A stretch of 64,000 nucleotides of DNA from an uncultured Butyricicoccus sp. (GTDB lineage Bacteria; Bacillota; Clostridia; Oscillospirales; Butyricicoccaceae), in assembly GCA_934532985.1 (NCBI GenBank), contig CAKTAV010000003.1, forward strand, positions 62,001-126,000, written 5' to 3'. A program made the position numbers and the translations under genes. Positions within the stretch are counted from its first letter, which is position 1. Each line of letters opens with the position of its first letter. The notes under the pieces are model-generated. The model was not told where the DNA came from and searched no databases. It saw only the letters and a program-made list of their open reading frames with translations. Positions 7,927 to 16,601 of the stretch are shown here, one piece after another.

Positions 7927-8862
7927 TTAAATCTGATAGCCAACGGATTTCAGATAATCAACGCTGGCCTTGACATCGCGCAGGCTGGTATCCGAATTGC
8001 GCGGATCACGCTCCTGCTCAATAGTGATGTAGCCGCTGTACTGGATATCCTCCAGTGCCTGCTTGATGGCTGGATAATCCAGACTGCCGGTGCCGATCGG
8101 GCACATCGCGCCCATACCGCAGCCCTCAAAGAAGCGGATGGAATCGTCCTTGACTACCTTGTGGAATATCTCGTCGTTGACGTCCTTGAAGTGGACATAA
8201 TCCAGACGATCGGCGCACTTTTTCAGCCATTCTACCGGATCCATACCGGAATAATACAGATGACCGGTGTCCAGGCACAGACCGGCGATGTCATACGGAA
8301 TGTCGTTGAGCATCGCTTCGATTTCATCGGCAAATTCCAGATAACCACCGGCGTGCGGATGAATAACCGGACGAACGCCCCAGAAATTGGCGCGCTCACA
8401 GACCGCGCGGAGGTTCTTCATAAAGGATTTCCACTCGGCGGCGGACAGACGCGGGGAGCCTTCGACATTGCCCGCGTTGAAATCGCGGACATCATGACCC
8501 CAGTCCATGACGGTCATATATGGGGTCGGAACCTTCTGGCCCTCAAAGGTCGTCAGAGTCGGGAAGGCCGGGTCGGTGATCAGGCTGCAAATATCATCCA
8601 CTGCCTTGAGGACATTCGGCTGATTGTCCGGATCCAGAAGGTCATGGAAGATGGTACCGGCAACGATAGCCAGACCGTTTTTCTTCAGCTCCTCCGAGAC
8701 AACGGCAGCATCAATCGGCAGATAGCCGTACGGTCCAAGCTCAATGGCGCGGTAACCGGCGAGACCGGCTTCCTCCAGTACACGCTGCCAGGGCGGCAGA
8801 TAGGGATTTTTCGGGTCATCGACACCCCAGCAGCAGGGAGCGCCGCAAATTTGAATCGTCAT
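7927..8862 (-). CDS. sugar phosphate isomerase/epimerase (TIM-barrel, IolE-like)
   Basis: The 311-residue protein belongs to the xylose-isomerase-like TIM-barrel family. Visible blocks are ICGAPCCWGVDDPKNPYLPP, GYRAIELGPYGYLP, VIHPHAGGYLEFADEIE (a metal-binding His region), GLCLDTGHLYYSG, DYVHFKDV and GYITIEQERDP. Family members isomerise, epimerise or dehydrate sugars and keto-inositols; the N-terminal block is reminiscent of inosose dehydratase IolE, but I cannot assign that. The ATG at 8862 is 12 bases from AGGAGG; a TTG at 8871 is only 3 bases from it, so I prefer 8862. It is first in an operon with the oxidoreductase at 6702-7889. A TATAAT box for the operon lies at 8945-8950. Confidence 0.87.
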   Translation of the reverse strand: MTIQICGAPCCWGVDDPKNPYLPPWQRVLEEAGLAGYRAIELGPYGYLPIDAAVVSEELKKNGLAIVAGTIFHDLLDPDNQPNVLKAVDDICSLITDPAFPTLTTFEGQKVPTPYMTVMDWGHDVRDFNAGNVEGSPRLSAAEWKSFMKNLRAVCERANFWGVRPVIHPHAGGYLEFADEIEAMLNDIPYDIAGLCLDTGHLYYSGMDPVEWLKKCADRLDYVHFKDVNDEIFHKVVKDDSIRFFEGCGMGAMCPIGTGSLDYPAIKQALEDIQYSGYITIEQERDPRNSDTSLRDVKASVDYLKSVGYQI

Positions 8863-9055
8863 TATTCTCAACTTCCTCCTTGAATATGATTACACGGCAG
8901 CATCGGCCGTATTGGTTGGAAATCATCTTGTTTTCTATGGCTTTATTATAACGGATTTGCCCTTGGAAAAACTATGTTTTTTTGCAATTACATTTTGAAA
9001 TCACCGGGAAAATTTCCACAAAAAGCACAAAGCTGTTTTTGAGTACTATACATTC

Positions 9056-9084
9056 TTGCAATAGGAGCAGAGACAGGGTATACT
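9056..9084 (+). promoter_or_regulatory. sigma-A promoter of the AraC regulator
   Basis: TTGCAA (9056-9061) and TATACT (9079-9084) are separated by 17 bp, 26 bp before the AraC start codon. Confidence 0.65.
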
Positions 9085-9109
9085 CAGAGTAAGAAAGAGA
9101 GGGATAGCT

Positions 9110-9964
9110 ATGTTTCCGGAATTGGATCTGTGTGCGGGATATATACCGCAGCTGCTGTATGCGACGAAACCGGTTATACAGGACCGGCATATGATTCGAC
9201 GCTCCATCCATAAGCACGATAACTCGACCGAGCTGATTTATGTCTACCGCGGACTGGGAGAGTACAGTGTGGATGGGTATCATTATCCGATTCAGGCAGG
9301 TGATATTGTGCTGTATAATCAGGGCAGTGTCCATGAGCTTGCGCCGGTGACAGAGTATCCGGTTGAGCATTACTGCTTTGGCATTGCGCATGTCCAGCTT
9401 ACGGGCTTGCCGCGCGGACATCTGACGGATGTAAGACGTGGTTTTGTACGTCCGACCGACGGCTGTCCGGAAGTTCGCATGCTCAGTCAGCTGTTGTATG
9501 AGACAGCAGGCAGCGGACGAAGCTATAAAGACAATTTGAGTGCCCATTTGCTGCAATCGCTGCTGCTGCTTGCGGTGAATCTGCCATCGGATGAGCGCAG
9601 TGAACAAAGTGATGCAGAAAAGGTGCTGGCTAATCGCATTCGACAATATATTGATGTTCATTTTGCGGAAAACATTACACTGGAGGATATTGCGGAGGCA
9701 CTGCGAATATCGCCATCCCATGCATCACATGTGTATAAGTCGGTGATGGGATTGTCGCCAATTCAGTATGTGATTCGCTGTCGAATTGGAGAAGCGCAGA
9801 ATCTGCTGATTGCAACGGATTTACCGGTTGTGGAGATCGCCGCGATGGTGGGATACGCAAATGGAAACCATTTCAACGCGATTTTCCGGCAAAAGGTTGG
9901 CATGCCGCCCGCACAGTACCGAAAACAGTATTTGGAGTCGATGCATGGGAAGAGGACGCAGTAG
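9110..9964 (+). CDS. AraC-family regulator with N-terminal cupin sensor
   Basis: The 284-residue protein has an N-terminal cupin (HDNSTELIYVYRGLGEYSVD, IQAGDIVLYNQGSVHEL) that normally binds a sugar. The C-terminal half carries two AraC helix-turn-helix motifs from about residue 180 (HFAENITLEDIAEALRISPS; PVVEIAAMVGYANGNHFNAI, then FRQKVGMPPAQYRKQ). It is divergent from the isomerase/oxidoreductase operon, the usual layout for a local activator. The gene is followed by a dispersed repeat block rather than by another gene. Confidence 0.92.
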   Translation: MFPELDLCAGYIPQLLYATKPVIQDRHMIRRSIHKHDNSTELIYVYRGLGEYSVDGYHYPIQAGDIVLYNQGSVHELAPVTEYPVEHYCFGIAHVQLTGLPRGHLTDVRRGFVRPTDGCPEVRMLSQLLYETAGSGRSYKDNLSAHLLQSLLLLAVNLPSDERSEQSDAEKVLANRIRQYIDVHFAENITLEDIAEALRISPSHASHVYKSVMGLSPIQYVIRCRIGEAQNLLIATDLPVVEIAAMVGYANGNHFNAIFRQKVGMPPAQYRKQYLESMHGKRTQ

Positions 9965-10340
9965 TCGCTTCGGCGAATTCCGCTACTTCCCTGTGCCGAA
10001 GTATCGGCACAGCGCGACCGCTCCATTGCCTCGTTCCTCAAATTCCAAACGCTTTGCTGGTTTGGAATTTGAAAAACGTAAGATTTATACGTTTCATAGC
10101 CATAAAACAAGCAATAATTGTTGGTTCAGATCCCCTCAGCCTGCTGTCGCAGGCAGCTCCCCTTGTTCTGCAAGGGGAGCCAAACGTGAGGTTTACTCTG
10201 AGAGCAGACGGGAAACTGGCACGCACCAAAGGCGCCCCCCCTTGATGCAAGGGGCTGCGCTATGCCGGTGGCATGTGAGCGTAGCGAAAGCAGGATGAAT
10301 TTGCGAAGCAAATTCTGAGGGGATTAAAATCCAAATCTAA
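9965..10340. repeat. composite dispersed intergenic repeat block, copy 1
   Basis: This gap codes for nothing convincing. It contains a 33-bp palindromic element at 10039-10071, the flank GTAAGATTTAT, and two opposed modules bounded by CCCCTCAG and CTGAGGGG. Each module has a GTGCG-type box (GGCACGCACCAAAGG) and a CCCCTTG...CAAGGGG hairpin, plus GCATGTGAGCGTAGCGAAAG. The same modules recur at 20183-20298, 29118-29540 and 62360-62485, in both orientations. This marks a mobile or amplified non-coding repeat of this genome. Confidence 0.75.
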
Positions 10341-10361
10341 GCCATCAAGTAAGTAAAGAAC

Positions 10362-10392
10362 AAAAAAAGCTGCCGCATTACGGCAGCTTTTT
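10362..10392 (-). terminator. intrinsic terminator of the femAB-alr-decarboxylase-holB-ricT operon
   Basis: On the minus strand AAAAAGCTGCCG and CGGCAGCTTTTT form a 12-bp stem with a 5-base loop and run into seven T residues, just after the ricT stop codon. Confidence 0.9.
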
Positions 10393-10397
10393 GATGA

Positions 10398-11690
10398 TTA
10401 CGCGTTATTTTCGCCCTGCGGCTTATCATGATGACCGCTATGGCGGCGCGGACGGCGGCGACGTCGCGGTTTGTTCTCTCCGTCGCGGTGTTCCTTGGGA
10501 GCCTCGGCGGCGGTTTGCTTTGTCGGACGCTCCTTGCGCTCACCGCGCTCGGGACGATCCGAACGCGGGCGACGTTCCTTATGATCCCTATGACCGCGCT
10601 TGCCCTCGCGGCGTTCGCCGTCCTTATGTTCGTGCTCACCATTCGAATGCGCGTCTCCTTCGCTGCGCTTTTTGCGGCGGCGGAAAGGCTTATCGCGCTG
10701 CGGCGTATCGGTCTGCGGCGGTGTGCCAAACGGCTCCAGATTCATCGGAATGCTGGTTGCGGACAGCGATTCAGATAGCTCGGGCAGCGGATCGGGATTC
10801 TGCGGACGTGTATTGGTATTGGACAGCGCAGCAACCGCAGCGGCGCGGGTAGCGACGTTGTTGCTGCGGCGACCCTTGCGTGCCGAGTGAATAATCTGAC
10901 ACTCCGTGCAGCGGAAGGTGTGCAGCTCATCGGTGTCTCCGTCCAGACGCACAGCACAGGTGCCGCGCAGGATAGAGGAGTCGATGACGATGCCGGTACC
11001 CAGCGGTGTTTCCACAACGGAATCCGGACGCGGGGTGATCTTGCTCAGCTCGGAATAGACCTCATGCTCATACTTGAGACAACACATCAGGCGGCCGCAG
11101 GTGCCGGAGATCTTCGTCGGGTTGAGCGAAAGATTCTGTTCCTTTGCCATATTGATGGACACCGGCTGGAAATCATCCAAAAAGGACGAGCAGCACAGCG
11201 GGCGGCCGCAGATGCCAAGACCGCCGAGAACCTTCGCCTCATCGCGGACGCCGATTTGCCGCAGCTCAATGCGAGTGCGGAATACCGAGGCGAGATCCTT
11301 GACGAGATCGCGGAAATCCACGCGTCCGTCGGCGGTGAAATAAAACAGGATTTTGTTTAAGTCAAACGTGTATTCCACCGACACCAGCTTCATATCCAGA
11401 TGGTGGTCTGCGATTTTTTGCTCACAGATTAAAAACGCCTCGTCAGCGCGCTTCTGGTTGGTCTCAACGACCTTGGTGTCGCTTTCGGTAGCGATGCGGA
11501 TGATTTTTTTCAGCGGCTTGACGACCTCATCATCCTCCACAACCCGATTGGCCAGTGCGACCTCGCCGTATTCCACACCGCGGGCGGTTTCCACAATGAC
11601 GTTCTGTCCGACCTGTGTTTGCAGTCCGCATGGATTAAAATAATATACTTTTCCGACTTTTTTGAATCGGATGCCAACAATTTCAGCCAA
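10398..11690 (-). CDS. ricT: PSP1-domain protein RicT (YaaT-like) with long basic tail
   Basis: The first 270 or so residues match RicT/YaaT: GIRFKKVGKVYYFNPCGLQT, VIVETARGVEYGEVALANR and the conserved cysteine blocks GICGRPLCCSSFL and GTCGRLMCCLKYEHEVY. In Bacillus, RicT with RicA and RicF binds Fe-S clusters and helps RNase Y process mRNA. The start is a TTG at 11690, eight bases after AGGAGG. The protein is 430 residues against about 275 usual; the extra C-terminus (about 290-430) is a low-complexity Lys/Arg/Glu/His-rich tail that may bind RNA (inference). It lies 54 bp after holB, the same order as in Bacillus. Confidence 0.9.
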   Translation of the reverse strand: MAEIVGIRFKKVGKVYYFNPCGLQTQVGQNVIVETARGVEYGEVALANRVVEDDEVVKPLKKIIRIATESDTKVVETNQKRADEAFLICEQKIADHHLDMKLVSVEYTFDLNKILFYFTADGRVDFRDLVKDLASVFRTRIELRQIGVRDEAKVLGGLGICGRPLCCSSFLDDFQPVSINMAKEQNLSLNPTKISGTCGRLMCCLKYEHEVYSELSKITPRPDSVVETPLGTGIVIDSSILRGTCAVRLDGDTDELHTFRCTECQIIHSARKGRRSNNVATRAAAVAALSNTNTRPQNPDPLPELSESLSATSIPMNLEPFGTPPQTDTPQRDKPFRRRKKRSEGDAHSNGEHEHKDGERREGKRGHRDHKERRPRSDRPERGERKERPTKQTAAEAPKEHRDGENKPRRRRRPRRHSGHHDKPQGENNA

Positions 11691-11744
11691 ATTATTATCC
11701 TCCTATTGGGGATTTGAAAAACGTTTTTTGGGAAGAAGGATCGT

Positions 11745-12737
11745 TTACGTTTCCTGCAACAGCTCATAGCTGCGGGCGGCAAGGCAGCTGGTCAGAAGCG
11801 CCATACTTTGGTTGCGGTCGATGCGCAGCAGCAGCTCCTGCACCCAGTCGTACAGTGCAAGCAGCTTGGGCACGGAAACGTGCACGGCCAGCTCCTGGGA
11901 CGGCTCCCGCAGAGCGGGAAGCATGACGCCGGACAGACCTTCGGCGGCAAATACCGCATCGCGCAGACCGGCAGACAGCGCCGCGAGAACATGAGAAAAC
12001 TGCCGACGATTCAGCCCGGAGCAGGCGGACGCGGCGCGCAGCAGCGTGAGCTCATTGCCCGTGGAGAGCGCGCGCAGAAACGGCGCAGCCCATTCGGCGG
12101 CTTCGCCAATCTCGCCAGATAGCAATTCTGCTGCTGTTCCGGCAATGCCCTGTGCCGCGGCGGCGGCCGACGCAATCTCGTTGTCCGAGCGGTCGGAGTA
12201 CTGCGTGTGTAGCAGCGCGGTCAGCTCCGCCGTGGGAAGTGGGGCGAGGGCAAATTGAGTGCAGCGCGATAAAATCGTGGGCAGAATGGCGCTGGCGTTT
12301 TCCGTCATTAGGATGAAAAACGCATAAGACGGCGGCTCTTCCAAAATTTTCAGCAGCGCATTTTGTGCGACTGGATTCATATTTTGTGCGTGTCGAATCA
12401 AAAATACGCGGCGGTTGCTCTCGTTTGGCAGAACCGATGCGTCCGAACGGATGGTTCGTGCGGTATCCACCTTAATTTCCGCATCCCCCAAATCAACCAG
12501 TGTGATGTCCGGATGGATGTCCTGCTCCGCCTTATGGCAGGAGGTGCAGCGTCCGCAGGGGATGTCGGACGGAGAAGCGGAGCACAGCAGCGCCGCCGCG
12601 AGAATGCGGGCGAGTGTGAGCTTGCCAATGCCGGTCGGGCCGGTCAGCAGAATCGACTGCGGAAACCGCGTTTCCAGTGCACGGCGAAGCGCCTGCTTCA
12701 GGTCGGCATTGCCGCGCAGACCGTCAAAGGTCAGCAT
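11745..12737 (-). CDS. holB: DNA polymerase III subunit delta'
   Basis: The 330-residue protein has the clamp-loader AAA+ fold: Walker A GPTGIGKLTLAR near residue 33, a zinc module CGRCTSCHKAEQDIHPD, and NPVAQNALLKILEEPPSYAF with the sensor 1 region SRCTQF. It forms part of the clamp loader that places the sliding clamp on DNA. The GTGIGK-type P-loop is intact as GPTGIGK, more conserved than in many delta' proteins. Its start overlaps the end of the upstream decarboxylase by 7 bp. Order decarboxylase-holB-ricT is conserved in Bacillota. Confidence 0.93.
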   Translation of the reverse strand: MLTFDGLRGNADLKQALRRALETRFPQSILLTGPTGIGKLTLARILAAALLCSASPSDIPCGRCTSCHKAEQDIHPDITLVDLGDAEIKVDTARTIRSDASVLPNESNRRVFLIRHAQNMNPVAQNALLKILEEPPSYAFFILMTENASAILPTILSRCTQFALAPLPTAELTALLHTQYSDRSDNEIASAAAAAQGIAGTAAELLSGEIGEAAEWAAPFLRALSTGNELTLLRAASACSGLNRRQFSHVLAALSAGLRDAVFAAEGLSGVMLPALREPSQELAVHVSVPKLLALYDWVQELLLRIDRNQSMALLTSCLAARSYELLQET

Positions 12738-14119
12738 GTTTCTCCCGCCTTTCCGTGTCCTTCTTCGATAACGAATACTTCACTAATTGTAGTATAACAC
12801 TCGGCTTGCAGAAATTCAATGTGAAGTTGTGTGATGCGCTCGCCGGGATAAACGACGGGCACACCGGGAGGATAGGGGGTCACGGCACGGGCACAAACCT
12901 TGCCGACTGCCTGCTCCAGCGGCACGGGGTGGCAGGGGGCAAACTGCGCCTGCCGCACGGAGCATACACGCTCCGGTGCGGGCAGCGGTGCGAGGACGGG
13001 GAGGGCGTTGGTTCGCCTGCAAAAGCGCGGCGCGCGCAACGCTCCCATCAGGCGGGCGTAGTCGCGCGGCTTGTCCATACCGGTGCAGATGAGAACGGCG
13101 TGGTGCTCGTCCGCCATCTCTATGTCGATGCCAAATTTGTGGGATAATATCGCGTCCAGCTCGTGTCCGGTGACGTTGGTGTTGTGACACAGCAGCGTCA
13201 GACGGCACGGATCGAGCGGAGCAATATCGCTTTGCAGGGCGTCAAACGGGGTGGACGCGGTGATTTTCTGCCGCAGGCGATGCACGGTGTCCGCGCACTG
13301 GCGATACTGCGGCGTGCCCTCGGCCTCCAGCCACGCACAGGCGAGATCGATGGAGGATAACAGGACATAGGATGGGCTGGAGGTGCCAAAGATCGGCGCG
13401 GTTTGCAGCAGTGTCTCAAAAGGAACCGCGCCGGAGGACAGCAGCACCGCGCTCTGTCCAAGGGCGGGCAGCGTCTTGTGCGTGCTGACCGCCGCGAGAT
13501 CCGCGCCCTGTTCGATGACGGATTCTCCGGTGACGGCTTTCAGGTGGGCGCCGTGGGCGCAGTCCACCAGCAGCAGCTTGCCGCGGTCATGACAGACGGC
13601 GGCGAGCGTCGGAATGTCCTGCAATACGCCGTAATAATTCGGACTGGTGACCAGCAAAGCGGGAGCGTCGGGATGGGCGTCCAGCATGCGTGCCGCGTCC
13701 TGCGGATTAATGCGTCCGGGGATGCCGGAGGGCAGGGCTTCCGGAAAGATAAAGTGCGGCGTCAGGTCGAGCAGTGCCATTGTGTGCGTGACAGCCTTGT
13801 GACAGTTGCGGTCCACGACGAGAGAGCCACCGGCGGGGACAGCGGCGGCAATCGCGGTTTGCAGAGCGAGGGTCGAGCCGCCGGTCAGAAACAGGCAGTC
13901 CTGTGCGCCGAGTACGCAGGCGGCGTGCCGTTCGGCGGAGAGAATCGGCTCATCTCCGGCATATAAATTGCCCGTGCCATCGATTTCGGTATAGTCGATG
14001 GAGCACAGGTTGGCGGGCAGGGAATAGGGGCAGCGTCCCTTGTGTCCAGGCATATGAAAACGGGCAGCCTGTCCAGCTGCCCGTTGGCGAAGTGCCTGAT
14101 ATAGTGTTGCGTCAGACAT
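12731..14119 (-). CDS. Orn/Lys/Arg decarboxylase family PLP enzyme
   Basis: The 462-residue protein is a PLP-dependent fold-type I decarboxylase of the YaaO/SpeA group. Visible are FHMPGHKGR near the N-terminus, FLTGGSTLALQTAIAAAVPA, VVDRNCHKAV, LLVDCAHGAHLKAV and the Schiff-base lysine motif AVSTHKTLPALGQSAVLLSS. The C-terminal block PYPPGVPVVYPGERIT is typical of the family. It would make a polyamine or diamine from a basic amino acid; which one cannot be told. The start at 14119 follows GGAGAAAGAGT and overlaps alr by 8 bp. It also overlaps holB by 7 bp, so expression is probably translationally coupled. Confidence 0.9.
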   Translation of the reverse strand: MSDATLYQALRQRAAGQAARFHMPGHKGRCPYSLPANLCSIDYTEIDGTGNLYAGDEPILSAERHAACVLGAQDCLFLTGGSTLALQTAIAAAVPAGGSLVVDRNCHKAVTHTMALLDLTPHFIFPEALPSGIPGRINPQDAARMLDAHPDAPALLVTSPNYYGVLQDIPTLAAVCHDRGKLLLVDCAHGAHLKAVTGESVIEQGADLAAVSTHKTLPALGQSAVLLSSGAVPFETLLQTAPIFGTSSPSYVLLSSIDLACAWLEAEGTPQYRQCADTVHRLRQKITASTPFDALQSDIAPLDPCRLTLLCHNTNVTGHELDAILSHKFGIDIEMADEHHAVLICTGMDKPRDYARLMGALRAPRFCRRTNALPVLAPLPAPERVCSVRQAQFAPCHPVPLEQAVGKVCARAVTPYPPGVPVVYPGERITQLHIEFLQAECYTTISEVFVIEEGHGKAGETC

Positions 14120-15203
14120 ACTCTTTCTCCACAAGCGGGCTGACGTACAGCGGATTGACCTCCAGCACGGCGCGGGCGCCGAGAGAGATGTTCAGATCCG
14201 TGACATCCAGCGAGACGTGGCACAGACCGACGTGTCCAAGGACGGGAGCCTGCTTGCCGTCTACGGTCACGGTGATGGTTTTCTTGCCGAAGAAGGTGCG
14301 CAGTTCGCCGACGATGTAGCGAATGACGTCGCGGAAGCGGTACAGATCCTTCTTTTTCTCAACATGGAAGCCGTCGGTATAGCCGACGGGTACGACAGCG
14401 ATTTTGGTCGGCCGTTTGGTGATGTAACCGGCGCCGTAGCCCACCGAATGCTTGGCGGGAACCTCGCGGATTTCGATGACGCGGCTTTCCAGATAACCCA
14501 GACGGTGCAGTCCGGAGGGCTGCTTGGTGTGAATGCGTCCGGTGAATGCCGAGCCGATGCGCACGGCGTCCAGCGTCAGGTCGTCGTAGTTGAACAGACC
14601 GGACGAGTTGGCGGCGTGGCGCAGGCCGGGCTCGATACCCTCGGATTCCAGCCGCTTGGTGATTTCCAGCAGCTGTTCACACTGGCGGTGCGTCGCCTCG
14701 CCATCGGCAAACGACGAATGAAAATGCGTATAGATGCCGGTGACGGTCACGTTGGGCAGGCGGGTATACGCCGTGCGGACGTAATCGTACTGGGACGGCA
14801 AAAAGCCGTAGCGTCCCATGCCGGTGTCAATCTTGACATGTGCCTTCGCCACGGCGCCGCGGCGCTGTGCGGCGGCGGACAGGGCAGCGGCGGCCTCCGG
14901 TGAGCCGATGGTAGCGGTCGCATTCGCGCGGATGACCAGATCGGCCTCATCCTGCATGGCGGTGGAGCGCATGACGAGGATAAGCTGAGAGGTAAAGCCG
15001 CTTTCTCGGAGCGTGAGCGCGTCCTCCGGTTCAGTAACGGCAAACATCGTAATGCCGTTGTCGGCCAGAATGCGCGCCATTTGCAGCATGCCGAAGCCGT
15101 AGCCGTCGGCCTTGAGAACGGCGATAACCGGAACGCCGGCGCGGTCGCAGATGGTCTGGACGTTGTGCACCAGCTTTTCGGTTTCAATCACAAATTTCTT
15201 CAT
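14112..15203 (-). CDS. alr: alanine racemase
   Basis: The 363-residue enzyme interconverts L- and D-alanine for peptidoglycan synthesis. The PLP lysine is Lys31 in AVLKADGYGFGM, the barrel continues with KIDTGMGRYGFLP, and the catalytic tyrosine region is AKHSVGYGAGYITKRPTKIA, followed by VVPVGYTDGF. Length matches the family. Its start overlaps the femAB-like stop by 4 bp (ATGA), and its end overlaps the decarboxylase start. Location beside a FemAB-type peptidoglycan gene fits a cell-wall role. Confidence 0.94.
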   Translation of the reverse strand: MKKFVIETEKLVHNVQTICDRAGVPVIAVLKADGYGFGMLQMARILADNGITMFAVTEPEDALTLRESGFTSQLILVMRSTAMQDEADLVIRANATATIGSPEAAAALSAAAQRRGAVAKAHVKIDTGMGRYGFLPSQYDYVRTAYTRLPNVTVTGIYTHFHSSFADGEATHRQCEQLLEITKRLESEGIEPGLRHAANSSGLFNYDDLTLDAVRIGSAFTGRIHTKQPSGLHRLGYLESRVIEIREVPAKHSVGYGAGYITKRPTKIAVVPVGYTDGFHVEKKKDLYRFRDVIRYIVGELRTFFGKKTITVTVDGKQAPVLGHVGLCHVSLDVTDLNISLGARAVLEVNPLYVSPLVEKEYV

Positions 15204-16435
15204 TTCTTCTCCTCAGAGGCAGTTTCTGCTGCCTTTTCCGCAGCCTGCTCGGCGCGGTGGTCGCCGGTAAGGTTCTTCGGCTTGGAGGTATCCAGATCCT
15301 TGTTCTTCTTCAGGAAGCGCTTGCGACGCATGTTGCGATACAGTGACTCGCCGTGATTGACGCCGAAGTTGATCAGCGGCTTGAACACGAGATCGTACTC
15401 GCCGACGAACTGCACCAGATCGCCGTTGAAGTCCTTCTTGAAGCGATACAGACCGTATAGCGGGTTGTCCGGCGTCAGATCACCGGATACGCCGCGGAAG
15501 TCATAGATGCGGCACTTTCTCTCCAGCGACCACTGAATCATCAGCCACTGAAGCAGATAGTTCGGCATCAGCTTGCGCACGTCGAAGTCCTTGGTGCCGT
15601 TGGCGGATGCGCCGTACAGGTACCAAACTTTGTCACCGTACCAGACGGCGAGCGTTCCGGCGATCGGCTTGTCCTCATAAAACGCCATGTACAGGCGGGC
15701 GTTGTCGCCCATGCAGTCCATCAGCTTGTCAAAGTATGCCTGCGGACGGGTGACAAAGCCGTCGCGCAGACCGGTTTCCAGCATGATGCTCGCAAATACC
15801 GGCATCATCTCATGGCCGACCAGCTTGACCTTGACGCCCTTCTTGATGGCCTTGCGCACCTTGGTGCGGGTGTCGGTCTTGAAGTGCATGATGGCGGCTT
15901 CGCCTTGTGTGTCGTCTACCGTGATGTCAAACGGCTCACCCTCCGGCGGAGCGACGACGTCCTTTTCGTTGTGCATGTCCTCGACGTTCAGACGGAAGAC
16001 GAAGTTCGGCTGAATGCCCTCGAAGTTCTTGCTGTCGCCCGAAGCGTTGCGGAAGCCGAGGTTTTCCAGATTGCCGATGAACTCCTTGTCCTCGATGCTG
16101 ACGTCCGGGTCGAGCTTGAGCACATAGGACTTGTACTTCTTTGCCAGCACGCGTGCACCGGCAATCAGCTCGTCCAGTGTCTTTTTGTCGTGCGGATCAC
16201 AGACCGGGCCGCGGCAGCCGTACATCAGCGTCCACGGCATGTGCGGCAGATTGCGAATCAGGACGGCGAGGGAGCCGCGGATTTCGCCGTTCTCGTCGCG
16301 GACGAGAATCGCTTCCCACTTCCATGCGTCCTTCAGCTTGCCCCATTTATAGGACTGCATAAAATGACCGTACGGATGGCCTTCGTTAAAGGCTTCGTAC
16401 TCGGCTAACGTTTTATCGGTAACAAATTCAAACAC
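15200..16435 (-). CDS. FemAB-family peptidyltransferase (peptidoglycan cross-bridge)
   Basis: The 411-residue protein has the FemABX double acetyltransferase-like fold: GHFMQSYKWGKLKDAWKWEA, then AVLIRNLP at the N-terminus, KIDPD-like VLKLDPDVSI, KVRKAIKKGVKVKLVG in the middle, and YLLQWLMIQWSLERKCRIYD with FRGVSGD near the end. Family members add amino acids from tRNA to lipid II to form the interpeptide bridge at the membrane. A long charged tail ends in EKAAETASEEKK. It is first in a five-gene minus-strand operon with overlapping genes, consistent with joint cell-wall duty with alr. The residue transferred is unknown. Confidence 0.9.
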   Translation of the reverse strand: MFEFVTDKTLAEYEAFNEGHPYGHFMQSYKWGKLKDAWKWEAILVRDENGEIRGSLAVLIRNLPHMPWTLMYGCRGPVCDPHDKKTLDELIAGARVLAKKYKSYVLKLDPDVSIEDKEFIGNLENLGFRNASGDSKNFEGIQPNFVFRLNVEDMHNEKDVVAPPEGEPFDITVDDTQGEAAIMHFKTDTRTKVRKAIKKGVKVKLVGHEMMPVFASIMLETGLRDGFVTRPQAYFDKLMDCMGDNARLYMAFYEDKPIAGTLAVWYGDKVWYLYGASANGTKDFDVRKLMPNYLLQWLMIQWSLERKCRIYDFRGVSGDLTPDNPLYGLYRFKKDFNGDLVQFVGEYDLVFKPLINFGVNHGESLYRNMRRKRFLKKNKDLDTSKPKNLTGDHRAEQAAEKAAETASEEKK

Positions 16436-16484
16436 AGTTTTGATTCCTCCTGTGGATCGTATAAATCGGATGTCATTACGTTCT

Positions 16485-16514
16485 AGTATACCACCAATGG
16501 AGCAGGAGACTCAA
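16485..16514 (-). promoter_or_regulatory. promoter of the femAB-alr operon
   Basis: On the minus strand TTGAGT and TATACT are separated by 18 bp, about 50 bp upstream of the femAB-like start. This makes the operon independent of the QueG-like gene upstream. Confidence 0.55.
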
Positions 16515-16601
16515 TTGCAATTTTGGCTAAAAAGAGGAAATAAAAGTAGGCGGGTGTAACAACAACGCCAAAAGTACCGTGGCTCGTCGAATCTTTGCTG
16601 A

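Noticed and set aside
9965..10340. Remnant transposase
   Set aside because: No frame in the repeat block shows transposase motifs.
12731..12737. Frameshift between holB and the decarboxylase
   Set aside because: The 7-bp overlap is a normal coupled start and both proteins are complete.
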